Source of the DNA: Rhizobacter sp.
Lineage (GTDB): Bacteria; Pseudomonadota; Gammaproteobacteria; Burkholderiales; Burkholderiaceae_C
Direction of reading: 5' to 3'
Length of the DNA stretch: 5,822 bases
NCBI GenBank assembly: GCA_025359585.1
Contig: JANYFX010000720.1
Span: forward strand, 1 to 5,822
Shown here: positions 1 to 5,822 of the stretch, piece after piece
How positions within the stretch are numbered: position 1 is the first letter of the stretch
Layout of the letters: every line of letters starts with the position of its first letter
The notes under the pieces: model-generated
Seen by the model: the letters and a program-made list of their open reading frames with translations, nothing else
Database searches by the model: none
Told to the model about the DNA's origin: nothing
Program-made: the position numbers and the translations under genes

Positions 1-2580
1 GACGAAATCGCGCATCACTTTTTCCAGGTCGCGCTCGTGCATCTGGCCGTGGGCGACGGCGATGCGCGCCTCCGGCAGCAGCTCGGTCAGCATCGCCATG
101 CGGTTCTGGATGGTGTCGACCTCGTTGTGCAGGAAGTAGACCTGGCCGCCGCGCTTCAATTCGCGCAAACAGGCTTCGCGGATGATGGACTCGTTCTCGC
201 CGCGCACGAAGGTCTTGATCGCCAGCCGCTTCTGCGGCGCCGTGGCGATCACGGAAAAATCGCGCAGGCCTTCGAGCGCCATGCCCAGCGTGCGCGGGAT
301 CGGCGTCGCCGTGAGCGTGAGCACGTCGACCTCGGCCCGCATCGCCTTGATCATCTCCTTGTGACGCACGCCGAAGCGATGTTCCTCGTCGATCACGAGC
401 AGGCCCAGGCGCGCGAACTTCACGTCGGGCGAGAGCAGCTTGTGGGTGCCGACGACGATGTCGACGGTGCCGTCGGCCAGGCCCTCGAGGTTCGCCTTGA
501 CCTCTTTCGGCGAGCGGAAGCGCGACAGCTCGGCGACCTTGATCGGCCACTTGCCGAAGCGGTCGGCGATGTTCTGGTAGTGCTGCTCGGCCAACAATGT
601 GGTCGGCGCCAGGATCGCCACCTGCTTGCCACCGGTGACGGCGACGAACGCGGCACGCAACGCGACCTCGGTCTTGCCGAAGCCGACGTCGCCGCAGACC
701 AGCCGGTCCATCGGTTGCGGCGAAACCATGTCCTGAATGACGGCGTGGATCGCGGCCTGCTGGTCGGGTGTTTCCTCGAAGCCGAAGCTGGCGGCGAAGG
801 CCTCGTAGTCGTGCGGTGAGAAGCGGAAGGCGAAGCCTTCGCGCGCGGCGCGGCGGGCATACAGGTTCAGCAACTCGGCGGCGGTGTCGCGCACCTGCTC
901 GGCGGCCTTTCGCTTGGCCTTGTCCCACTGGCCCGAGCCGAGGCGGTGCAAGGGCGCTTCTTCGGCGCTGACGCCGGTGTAGCGCGCGATCAGGTGCAGT
1001 TGTGCCACCGGCACGTAGAGCGTGGCGTTGTCGGCGTACTCGAGGTGCAGGAACTCGCTGGCGCCGCCGTCGGCGCCGTTCGACAGGTCGATGCTCTTCA
1101 AGCCGACGTAGCGCCCGATGCCGTGGTTCGCATGCACGACCGGGTCGCCGACCTTCAACTCCGACAGGTCCTTGATCAGCGCGTTGACATCGCTGACCTG
1201 CTCCTGCTTTCGGCGCCGGCGCGTGGTCGCGTGGGTCGCGAAAAGTTCGGTCTCGGTGACGAACTGGATCGTGATGCCCGCGTCGGGTTCGAACCAGAAA
1301 AAGCCTTCGGCGAGCGGTGCGACCGCGATCGCGAAGTGCTCGTCGCCGGCCTGGAATTCATCGAGTGTCGCGACCGTCGGTGGCTCTATTCTGCTGTCGC
1401 GCAGAAGCTCCAACAGGCTCTCGCGCCGGCCTTCGCTCTCGGCCACGATCAGCACACGGTACTTCGTCGTGCCGACGTGCAGTTGCAGCTTCTTGAGCGG
1501 CTCGGGCGCACCGCGGTCGACGCCGAAGTCGGGCAGCGGGCGTGCCCATTCCGTTTCCTGCTGGCCACGCACAGCCAGCTGTGAATGCTGGTTGCAGAGC
1601 GCAAAGAAGTCTTCGGGCTTCAGGAATAATTCTTCGGGCGCCAGGATCGGCCGCTCGCGGTCGTGCTGCAGAAAGCGGTGGCGCTCGCGGGTGTCGGTCC
1701 AGAAGCGCTTCAGCGCCTCGTCGATCTCGCCGTGCAGCGCGAGCGTGGCGTTGGCCCCGAGGTAGTCGAAGATCGTCGCGGTGGTGTCGAAGAACAGCGG
1801 CAGGTAGTACTCGATGCCGGCGGTGGCGATGCCGGCGCCGATGTCCTTGTACAGGCGCACCTTGCTCGGGTCGCCTTCCATCTTCTCGCGCCAGCGCGAG
1901 CGGAAGGCGGCGCGCGCGTTGTCGTCCATCGGGAATTCGCGGCCGGGCAGCAGGCGCACTTCGGGCACGGGGTAGAGGCTGCGCTGGCTGTCGGGGTCGA
2001 AGGTGCGGATCGAATCGACCTCGTCGCCGAACAGGTCGACGCGGTAGGGCACGGCGGAGCCCATCGGGAACAGGTCGATCAGGCCGCCTCGCACCGCGTA
2101 TTCACCCGGCGAGACGACCTGGCTCACGTGGGTGTAGCCAGCGAGCGTGAGCTGGGCTTTCAGCGCCGCTTCGTTGAGCTTTTCCTTCTGCTTGAAGTTG
2201 AAGGTGTAGGCCGCCAGGAAACTCGGCGGCGCCAGGCGCACGAGCGCGGTGGTGGCCGGCATCAGCACCACGTCGACCTCGCCCTGCTGAATGCGCCAGA
2301 GCGTGGCCAGGCGCTCGGAGATCAGGTCCTGGTGAGGAGAGAAGGTGTCGTAGGGGAGAGTCTCCCAGTCGGGGAACACGGCGATGCGCAACTCGGGCGC
2401 GAAGAACACCAACTCGTCTTCGAGCCGTTGGGTGTCGGCCGGTTCGGCCGTGACGATCGTGGTGAGCTTGCCGGTGGCCTTCTGCGCGCGCGCGAATCGG
2501 GCGAGCAAGAGCGCGTCTGCCGAGCCGGTGGGGCGGGGCAGCGTGAAGCGTTTTCCGGGGGCGATGTCGGGCAGGTGCAT
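1..2580 (-). CDS. mfd: Transcription-repair coupling factor Mfd, N-terminal 860 residues (C-terminus off the left edge)
   Basis: Mfd is a cytoplasmic ATP-driven DNA translocase. It removes RNA polymerase stalled at lesions and recruits UvrA for nucleotide excision repair. The minus frame is open from the ATG at 2580 to base 1, giving 860 codons; the family is about 1150 residues, so the end of the second motor lobe and the C-terminal D7 domain are missing. The UvrB-like module comes first, with DWETLPYDTFSPHQD near residues 71-85 and GEYAVRGGLIDLFPMGS at 159-175. The RNA polymerase-interaction domain follows, with VVHANHGIGRY at 481-491. The RecG-like motor has Walker A GDVGFGKT (630-637, Lys636), DEEH (731-734) and TATPIPRT (757-764). 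The visible part ends in EKVMRDFV, matching the E. coli ERVMNDF region. The start matches the family N-terminus, although no Shine-Dalgarno is visible. A tandem rare pair, AGA-ATA, falls at codons 397-398. The identification is secure from motif order and spacing. Confidence 0.97.
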   Translation of the reverse strand, partial: MHLPDIAPGKRFTLPRPTGSADALLLARFARAQKATGKLTTIVTAEPADTQRLEDELVFFAPELRIAVFPDWETLPYDTFSPHQDLISERLATLWRIQQGEVDVVLMPATTALVRLAPPSFLAAYTFNFKQKEKLNEAALKAQLTLAGYTHVSQVVSPGEYAVRGGLIDLFPMGSAVPYRVDLFGDEVDSIRTFDPDSQRSLYPVPEVRLLPGREFPMDDNARAAFRSRWREKMEGDPSKVRLYKDIGAGIATAGIEYYLPLFFDTTATIFDYLGANATLALHGEIDEALKRFWTDTRERHRFLQHDRERPILAPEELFLKPEDFFALCNQHSQLAVRGQQETEWARPLPDFGVDRGAPEPLKKLQLHVGTTKYRVLIVAESEGRRESLLELLRDSRIEPPTVATLDEFQAGDEHFAIAVAPLAEGFFWFEPDAGITIQFVTETELFATHATTRRRRKQEQVSDVNALIKDLSELKVGDPVVHANHGIGRYVGLKSIDLSNGADGGASEFLHLEYADNATLYVPVAQLHLIARYTGVSAEEAPLHRLGSGQWDKAKRKAAEQVRDTAAELLNLYARRAAREGFAFRFSPHDYEAFAASFGFEETPDQQAAIHAVIQDMVSPQPMDRLVCGDVGFGKTEVALRAAFVAVTGGKQVAILAPTTLLAEQHYQNIADRFGKWPIKVAELSRFRSPKEVKANLEGLADGTVDIVVGTHKLLSPDVKFARLGLLVIDEEHRFGVRHKEMIKAMRAEVDVLTLTATPIPRTLGMALEGLRDFSVIATAPQKRLAIKTFVRGENESIIREACLRELKRGGQVYFLHNEVDTIQNRMAMLTELLPEARIAVAHGQMHERDLEKVMRDFV

Positions 2581-2595
2581 GGAACCAAAAGCAAA

Positions 2596-2624
2596 TCGCC
2601 CCGCGAGGTGTTCCCACGGGGCGA
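2596..2624 (-). promoter_or_regulatory. Hairpin in the mfd leader followed by a T-rich tract
   Basis: The arms TCGCCCCG and CGGGGCGA pair perfectly over 8 bp around a 13-nt loop. On the mfd strand the second arm is followed directly by TTTGCTTTTGG, 15 bases before the mfd ATG. The shape resembles a weak intrinsic terminator or attenuator inside the leader. If the -10 box at 2637-2642 is used, the hairpin begins only about six nucleotides into the transcript and could instead protect the 5' end. The pairing is seen directly; the function is inferred. Confidence 0.35.
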
Positions 2625-2636
2625 ATCATTGCCTCG

Positions 2637-2642
2637 ATTATA
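2637..2642 (-). promoter_or_regulatory. Candidate -10 box of the mfd promoter
   Basis: The minus strand reads TATAAT, a perfect sigma-70 -10 hexamer, 57 bases upstream of the mfd ATG. It predicts a start site near 2630. No good -35 is present at 16-18 bp spacing; the hexamers there, such as AAGCGT, do not resemble TTGACA and lie inside the start of ispD. The call rests on the -10 match and its position in the divergent spacer. Confidence 0.4.
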
Positions 2643-2644
2643 GA
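2639..2644 (+). promoter_or_regulatory. Weak -10 candidate for ispD-ispF, overlapping the mfd -10
   Basis: The plus strand reads TATAGA, a four-of-six match to the -10 consensus. It shares bases 2639-2642 with the mfd -10 on the other strand. A start 6-8 bases downstream would leave ispD with a leader of only about 4-7 nt. The bases at the expected -35 (around 2616-2621, ACGGGG) do not fit. The real ispDF promoter may instead lie further left, inside mfd. Confidence 0.2.
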
Positions 2645-2656
2645 ATTCGCGCTCCC

Positions 2657-3364
2657 ATGACGCTTGCTGCTGCTTCGATTCCCCCGCCTCGCCTCTTCGC
2701 ACTTGTTCCCTGCGCCGGTGTGGGTGAGCGTGCCGGTGCCGGCGGGCCGAAGCAATACACGCTGCTCGCAGGCCGCAGCTTGGTGGCGCACACCTTGAAT
2801 GCTTTGCAAGATGTGACGCGGCTGAGTGGCACGCTGGTCGTGCTGAGCCCGGAAGACAAGGCATTCGAAACGGCGGTGCCGGGTTTCGCTGGCTGGGTGT
2901 CGCGTGAAGGTGGTGCCACGCGCGCGCAGACCGTGGCCAACGGCTTGCAGGCGCTTGTCGCGCACGGCGCATCGGTCGACGACTGGGTGCTGGTGCACGA
3001 TGCGGCGCGCTGCCTCGTTCGCGCCGAATGGATCGACACGCTGATCGACGCTTGTCTGACCGAGGGTGATGGCGGTCTGCTGGCCTTGCCGGTGGCCGAC
3101 ACGCTCAAATCGGAGCAGAGCGGTTTTGTCAAAGCGACCATCGATCGACGTTCGATGTGGCAGGCGCAGACTCCGCAGATGTTTCGCATCGGGCCGTTGC
3201 AAGAGGCACTGGCCGAGGCCGGTGCCAAGGTCACCGACGAAGCCGGCGCGATGGAAGCGGCCGGGTATTCGCCGCGCCTTGTGCCCGGCTCGCTCGAAAA
3301 CTTCAAGGTCACCTACCCGGCGGACTTCGACCTCGCCGAACGTTTGCTGAGGACACGCACATGA
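2657..3364 (+). CDS. ispD: 2-C-methyl-D-erythritol 4-phosphate cytidylyltransferase IspD
   Basis: IspD is the third enzyme of the cytoplasmic MEP pathway. It joins CTP to methylerythritol 4-phosphate, giving CDP-methylerythritol and pyrophosphate. The product is 235 residues, close to the family size. The nucleotide-binding signature reads PCAGVGERAGAGGPKQY (residues 18-34), with the expected catalytic Arg25 and Lys32. HDAAR lies at 114-118, TIDRRSMWQAQTPQMF at 161-176 and VTDEAGAMEAAG from 192. NFKVTYPAD near the C-terminus carries Lys217, the likely equivalent of E. coli Lys213. Cys119 replaces the proline of the common DAARP motif. The ATG at 2657 is chosen because the signature follows at the family's usual distance; longer in-frame starts would run into mfd. 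No Shine-Dalgarno precedes it. The stop overlaps the ispF start by four bases, so the two genes are co-transcribed and probably translationally coupled. Confidence 0.97.
   Translation: MTLAAASIPPPRLFALVPCAGVGERAGAGGPKQYTLLAGRSLVAHTLNALQDVTRLSGTLVVLSPEDKAFETAVPGFAGWVSREGGATRAQTVANGLQALVAHGASVDDWVLVHDAARCLVRAEWIDTLIDACLTEGDGGLLALPVADTLKSEQSGFVKATIDRRSMWQAQTPQMFRIGPLQEALAEAGAKVTDEAGAMEAAGYSPRLVPGSLENFKVTYPADFDLAERLLRTRT
3349..3353 (+). promoter_or_regulatory. Ribosome binding site of ispF
   Basis: GAGGA lies inside the end of ispD, 7 bases before the ATG at 3361. It is the only clear Shine-Dalgarno in front of a gene start in this window. It fixes the ispF start, as opposed to longer in-frame openings that shadow ispD, and it supports separate initiation of ispF on the shared message. 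Confidence 0.7.
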
Positions 3365-3867
3365 ACAAGGGCAGGGCGCCGATCTGGCGCATCGGCGAAG
3401 GCTGGGACAGCCACGCGCTCGTGGTCGGCCGCAAGCTCGTGCTCGGTGGCGTCGAGATCCCGCACACGCACGGCCTGATGGGCCACTCAGACGCCGACGC
3501 GCTGTGCCACGCCGTCACCGACGCACTCTTCGGCGCCGCGGCCATGGGCGATATCGGCTTTCACTTTCCCGACACCGACCTGCAGTACAAGGGCGCCGAC
3601 TCGATCGCGCTGCTGGCCGAAAGCGCTCGGCGCGTGCGTGGCGCAGGCTGGCTGATCGGCAACGTCGACAGCACCGTCGTCGCGCAGGCGCCGAAGATGG
3701 CGCCGCACATCCTGGCGATGCGCCAACGCATCGCCACCGCGCTGCTCGTTTCGCTCGATCAGGTCAGCGTGAAAGCGAAGACGGCCGAGAAGATGGGGCC
3801 GGTCGGGCGCGGCGAGTCGATCGAAGCGCGTGCGGTCTGCATGCTGTTCAAGCAACCGGCCGGTTGA
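3361..3867 (+). CDS. ispF: 2-C-methyl-D-erythritol 2,4-cyclodiphosphate synthase IspF
   Basis: IspF cyclises CDP-methylerythritol 2-phosphate to methylerythritol 2,4-cyclodiphosphate with release of CMP. It works in the same pathway as IspD, two steps later; the kinase IspE for the step between is not in this window. The product is 168 residues, slightly above the usual 157-160 because of a short N-terminal extension before RIGEGWDSH (10-18). Asp16, His18 and His50 match the metal ligands Asp8, His10 and His42 of the E. coli enzyme. GHSDAD lies at 41-46, GDIGFHFPDTD at 63-73, KTAEKMGPVGRGE at 140-152, and EARAV near the end. These cover the active site and the trimer's central-cavity region. 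Ser17 sits where many relatives have valine, which should be harmless. The ATG overlaps the ispD stop (ATGA) and has a good GAGGA site. The gene converges on envZ with a 15-base gap. Confidence 0.97.
   Translation: MNKGRAPIWRIGEGWDSHALVVGRKLVLGGVEIPHTHGLMGHSDADALCHAVTDALFGAAAMGDIGFHFPDTDLQYKGADSIALLAESARRVRGAGWLIGNVDSTVVAQAPKMAPHILAMRQRIATALLVSLDQVSVKAKTAEKMGPVGRGESIEARAVCMLFKQPAG
3853..3866. repeat. Perfect 14-bp palindrome at the end of ispF
   Basis: CAACCGGCCGGTTG is self-complementary and encodes the last residues of IspF up to its stop codon. Its right half is also the left arm of the wider inverted repeat at 3860-3904, so the two structures compete. As RNA it would need a few unpaired central bases to form a loop. 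It could be chance in GC-rich DNA. Confidence 0.5.
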
Positions 3868-3904
3868 CGACTCTGCCCGGCTTCAGGGCGCTTTCTTCAA
3901 CCGG
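3860..3904. terminator. Nested inverted repeat at the ispF/envZ convergence, possible bidirectional terminator
   Basis: The outer arms CCGGTTGA (3860-3867) and TCAACCGG (3897-3904) pair perfectly. Inside them GCCC (3875-3878) and GGGC (3886-3889) pair around a 7-nt loop. The two internal loops between the stems are 7 nt each, so the structure is symmetric. It spans both stop codons. The inner stem is followed on the plus strand by GCTTTCTTC, only a modest T-tract, so intrinsic termination would be weak. Position between two convergent genes is the main support for the call. Confidence 0.35.
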
Positions 3905-5211
3905 ATGTGCGCCAGCAACCCGCCGTCGGGCGCATTGACCACCTCGAAGGTGCCGCCCATGCGTTGCACGGCTTTTTCAACGATGGCCAGGCCCAGGCCG
4001 GCTCCTGTGGCCGCCGTGCGCGCTGCGTCGCCGCGGAAGAACGGCGTGGTGAGCTGCGGCAGCTTTTTCGGGTCGACCCCGGGCCCGAAGTCGCGCACGC
4101 TAAGAATCACCCACGGCCCGGTGCGCGCATAACTCACCTGCACACGGGCGATGCCGGTGTCGGTGGTGCGGCCGTAGCGGCGCGCGTTTTCGAACAGGTT
4201 CTGCAACACCCGGCCGAGCTCGATGTCGTCGGCCATCACCTTGGTGTCGATCGCCACGCGCGAGCTGATGCGGATCTGGCTGGTGTCGCGGAAGGCCGCC
4301 ATTTCGCGGTCGACCACGCCGCTGAGGTGCACCGGCGTCAGGCGCACTTCGCCGGGCCGCGCGTAGTCCATGAACTTGTCGATGATGGCGTCGAGCTGTG
4401 CGATGTCGAGCGCCATGTTGCCCTTGGCTTCTTCGTCTTCGACGCTCATCTCGGCCTCGAGGCGCAAACGGGCCAAGGGCGTGCGCAGATCGTGCGAGAT
4501 TCCCGCGAGCATCACCGCGCGGTCCTGCTCCACCTTGGCGAGCTCGCGCGCCATGCGGTTGAAACCCATGTTGACCTGGCGGATCTCGCTCGTCATCGTG
4601 TTCTCGTCGAGCACCGAATCGAACTCGCCTTCGCGGATGCGGCTCGCCGCGAACGACAGCTCCTTCAGCGGCTGGTTGATCAAGCGCGCGATGCCGGCCG
4701 AGCCGAGCACGGTGGCCAGCAAGGCGATGCTGACCCACAGCGTGAGCGTGCTCCAGGCGATCGGGCCGGCGCGCGTGGGATCGGCCTGCAGCCAGAACGG
4801 GTCTTTTTCGATCGAGAAGCCGACCCACAGGCCGGCCGCGCCATTCACCGAACTGGCGACCAGCGTGTCGGCCCCGAGTTGCGAGCGCAGTTCGGCGCCG
4901 ATGGTGCGGGTGAAGCGGTCGACCTCGTACGGCTCCCATTTGTCGTTCGGTTCACGCGGTGCGAGCTTCAGCGATTCCTGCGTGGAGATGCCCTTGATCA
5001 AGGCCACGCGGTTGATGCCGTCGCTCGAACGCAAGGCCGCGCGCGTGAGCTTGGTCATGCTGGCGATCTGCTGCGCGGCCTGAATGGCGCGCGGCTCGAA
5101 CTCGAGCGCCCTGAAGGTCTGCACCCACGCGAACACGCCGCTGGCGAGCAGCAGTGCGAGCAGGAAGAAGGTGCGCCAGAAGAGGCTGAGCGCGACTTGT
5201 TGTTGGGCCAT
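3883..5211 (-). CDS. envZ: EnvZ-type sensor histidine kinase
   Basis: This is an inner-membrane sensor kinase of 442 residues (E. coli EnvZ has 450). It is expected to autophosphorylate and to pass phosphate to, and remove it from, the OmpR-type regulator encoded just upstream. A first membrane helix lies at about 10-32, a periplasmic sensor region at 35-150, a second helix at about 151-174 and a HAMP linker at about 175-228 with Pro181. The dimerisation box GISHDLRTPLARLRLEAEM carries His240, the phospho-acceptor, in a context very close to E. coli EnvZ. The ATP-binding domain has NLFENARRYG (N box, 338-347), DFGPGV (374-379), PFFRGD (390-395) and GAGLGLAIV (403-411). All catalytic motifs are intact. 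The ATG at 5211 is the only start in the frame after an upstream stop at 5257-5259, and it lacks a Shine-Dalgarno. The stimulus cannot be read from the sequence; osmotic or envelope sensing is inferred from the family. Confidence 0.93.
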   Translation of the reverse strand: MAQQQVALSLFWRTFFLLALLLASGVFAWVQTFRALEFEPRAIQAAQQIASMTKLTRAALRSSDGINRVALIKGISTQESLKLAPREPNDKWEPYEVDRFTRTIGAELRSQLGADTLVASSVNGAAGLWVGFSIEKDPFWLQADPTRAGPIAWSTLTLWVSIALLATVLGSAGIARLINQPLKELSFAASRIREGEFDSVLDENTMTSEIRQVNMGFNRMARELAKVEQDRAVMLAGISHDLRTPLARLRLEAEMSVEDEEAKGNMALDIAQLDAIIDKFMDYARPGEVRLTPVHLSGVVDREMAAFRDTSQIRISSRVAIDTKVMADDIELGRVLQNLFENARRYGRTTDTGIARVQVSYARTGPWVILSVRDFGPGVDPKKLPQLTTPFFRGDAARTAATGAGLGLAIVEKAVQRMGGTFEVVNAPDGGLLAHIRLKKAP

Positions 5212-5234
5212 GGGGTCGGGGCTGAAAGAGTCGC

Positions 5235-5258
5235 GAGCGCTTCGGTGCCGAAGCGCTC
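5235..5258 (-). promoter_or_regulatory. Perfect hairpin in the ompR-envZ spacer
   Basis: GAGCGCTTCGG and CCGAAGCGCTC are exact reverse complements separated by two bases, giving up to 11 bp (about 9-10 bp with a realistic loop). It sits in the 71-base spacer after the ompR stop and 23 bases before the envZ ATG. No T-run follows directly; the mfd-sense strand continues CGCGACTCTTTCAG. A strict intrinsic terminator is therefore unlikely. A partial terminator, an RNA-stability element that keeps EnvZ below OmpR, or a protein-binding palindrome are all possible. Confidence 0.45.
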
Positions 5259-5282
5259 AGCCTGATCGTTGCCTGACCCGCG

Positions 5283-5822
5283 TCAGCTCGCTCCGTCCGG
5301 CACGAACACGTAGCCCACGCCCCACACGGTCTGGATGTAGCGCGGCTGCGCCGGGTCGGGCTCGATCATCTTGCGCAGACGCGAGATCTGCACGTCCAGG
5401 CTGCGGTCGAACGGCTCGAACTCGCGGCCCCGTGCGAGCTGCGCGAGCTTGTCGCGCGACAGCGGCTGGCGCGGGTGGCGCACCAGGGCCTTGAGCATCG
5501 AAAACTCACCCGTGGTCAGCGCGATCTGATCGCCTTCTTTCGACAGCCGACGCAGCGCCAGATCGAATTCGAATGGGCCAAAAGTCACTGTCATCGCTTC
5601 TTTTGACGGTGCACCAGGCGCCTCCAGCGACGGCCGGCGGCGCAACACCGCATGGATGCGCGCCAGCAGCTCGCGCGGGTTGAACGGCTTGGGCAGGTAG
5701 TCGTCGGCGCCCACCTCGAGGCCGACGATGCGGTCCACGTCCTCGACCTTCGCGGTCAGCATGATGATCGGCGTCAGGTCGTTGGCCGCGCGCAGCCGGC
5801 GGCAGATCGACAGGCCGTCTTC
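5283..5822 (-). CDS. ompR: OmpR-type response regulator, C-terminal 179 residues (N-terminus off the right edge)
   Basis: This is a cytoplasmic DNA-binding response regulator, the partner of the kinase encoded downstream. The frame is open to the right edge; the first visible residues, EDGLSICRRLR, match E. coli OmpR from about residue 61. The full protein should therefore be near 239 residues, and the phosphorylated aspartate (Asp55 in E. coli) lies about six codons outside. The visible receiver part has MLTAK, with the conserved Thr, then EVGADDYLPKPFNPRELLARI, whose PKPF carries the conserved Lys. A linker of about 20 residues follows. The winged-helix domain has LTTGEFSMLKALVRHPRQPLSRDKL, then RSLDVQISRLRKMIE (recognition helix region) and PRYIQTVWGVGYVFVP at the end. 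This is near-identical in pattern to true OmpR rather than to other OmpR-family regulators. The internal Met at 5762 is not the start, because receiver sequence continues upstream. Target genes cannot be read from this window. Confidence 0.94.
   Translation of the reverse strand, partial: EDGLSICRRLRAANDLTPIIMLTAKVEDVDRIVGLEVGADDYLPKPFNPRELLARIHAVLRRRPSLEAPGAPSKEAMTVTFGPFEFDLALRRLSKEGDQIALTTGEFSMLKALVRHPRQPLSRDKLAQLARGREFEPFDRSLDVQISRLRKMIEPDPAQPRYIQTVWGVGYVFVPDGAS

Noticed and set aside
37..1584. Two long plus-strand open frames (37-819 and 946-1584) antisense to mfd
   Set aside because: Both are shadows of the mfd reading frame, with compositions dominated by Arg, Asp, Leu and Val and no family signature.
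1663..2643. A 326-residue plus-strand open frame antisense to mfd
   Set aside because: Low-complexity Arg/Gly/Ala/Val/Glu composition and no recognisable motif. The minus frame is clearly Mfd over the same bases.
2384..2656. N-terminal extension of IspD from an upstream in-frame ATG
   Set aside because: It would add 91 residues that overlap the mfd coding sequence antisense. The ATG at 2657 places the PCAGVGERAG signature at the normal distance from the N-terminus.
2102..3202. A 366-residue minus-strand open frame crossing from ispD into mfd
   Set aside because: It spans the divergent spacer and overlaps two well-supported genes in other frames; its Arg/His/Pro-rich product has no motif.
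3907..5265. A 452-residue plus-strand open frame antisense to envZ
   Set aside because: It mirrors envZ in a GC-rich genome where third-position bias opens the opposite strand. The product is rich in Arg, His, Ala and Asp with no domain or hydrophobic core pattern, while the minus frame has a complete histidine kinase.
5283..5762. A shorter regulator gene starting at the Met at 5762
   Set aside because: The frame continues to the right edge with conserved OmpR receiver sequence (EDGLSICRRLR), so this Met is internal, in the MLTAK motif.
1..5822. Mobile element, CRISPR array, defence system or other novel cassette
   Set aside because: Every gene-length stretch is taken by a recognisable core gene with intact motifs. 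No direct-repeat array, transposase, integrase or composition break was seen.

Overview
The window reads as ordinary core chromosome of a GC-rich betaproteobacterium, most likely of the order Burkholderiales. The evidence is the strong G/C bias at third codon positions, the Mfd and EnvZ/OmpR sequences, and an IspD with a DAARC variant of the family's DAARP motif, which I recall as common in that group. I could not run a search, so genus is not assigned. No mobile element, CRISPR array, tRNA or rRNA was seen.

Layout from left to right. Positions 1-2580 (minus strand) hold the first 860 residues of Mfd, the transcription-repair coupling factor; its C-terminus lies off the left edge. A 76-base divergent spacer (2581-2656) holds a perfect TATAAT -10 box facing mfd, a leader hairpin followed by a T-rich tract, and a poor -10 candidate facing ispD. 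ispD (2657-3364) and ispF (3361-3867) form a plus-strand pair joined by an ATGA overlap; they encode two enzymes of the MEP isoprenoid pathway. A 15-base convergent gap with nested inverted repeats separates ispF from a minus-strand two-component system. That system is an EnvZ-type sensor kinase (3883-5211) and, upstream of it, an OmpR-type regulator (5283-5822), which is cut by the right edge just after its phosphorylated aspartate. A 71-base spacer with a perfect 11-bp hairpin lies between ompR and envZ.

The three units have unrelated jobs: DNA repair during transcription, isoprenoid precursor synthesis, and envelope stress or osmotic signalling. They appear to be neighbours rather than one pathway. 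I found no convincing undescribed system. The observations most worth checking are in the short spacers: the hairpins in the mfd leader, between ompR and envZ, and at the ispF/envZ convergence, plus the lack of a Shine-Dalgarno sequence before mfd, ispD and envZ. All gene-sized stretches are accounted for; no gap without a gene exceeds 76 bases.
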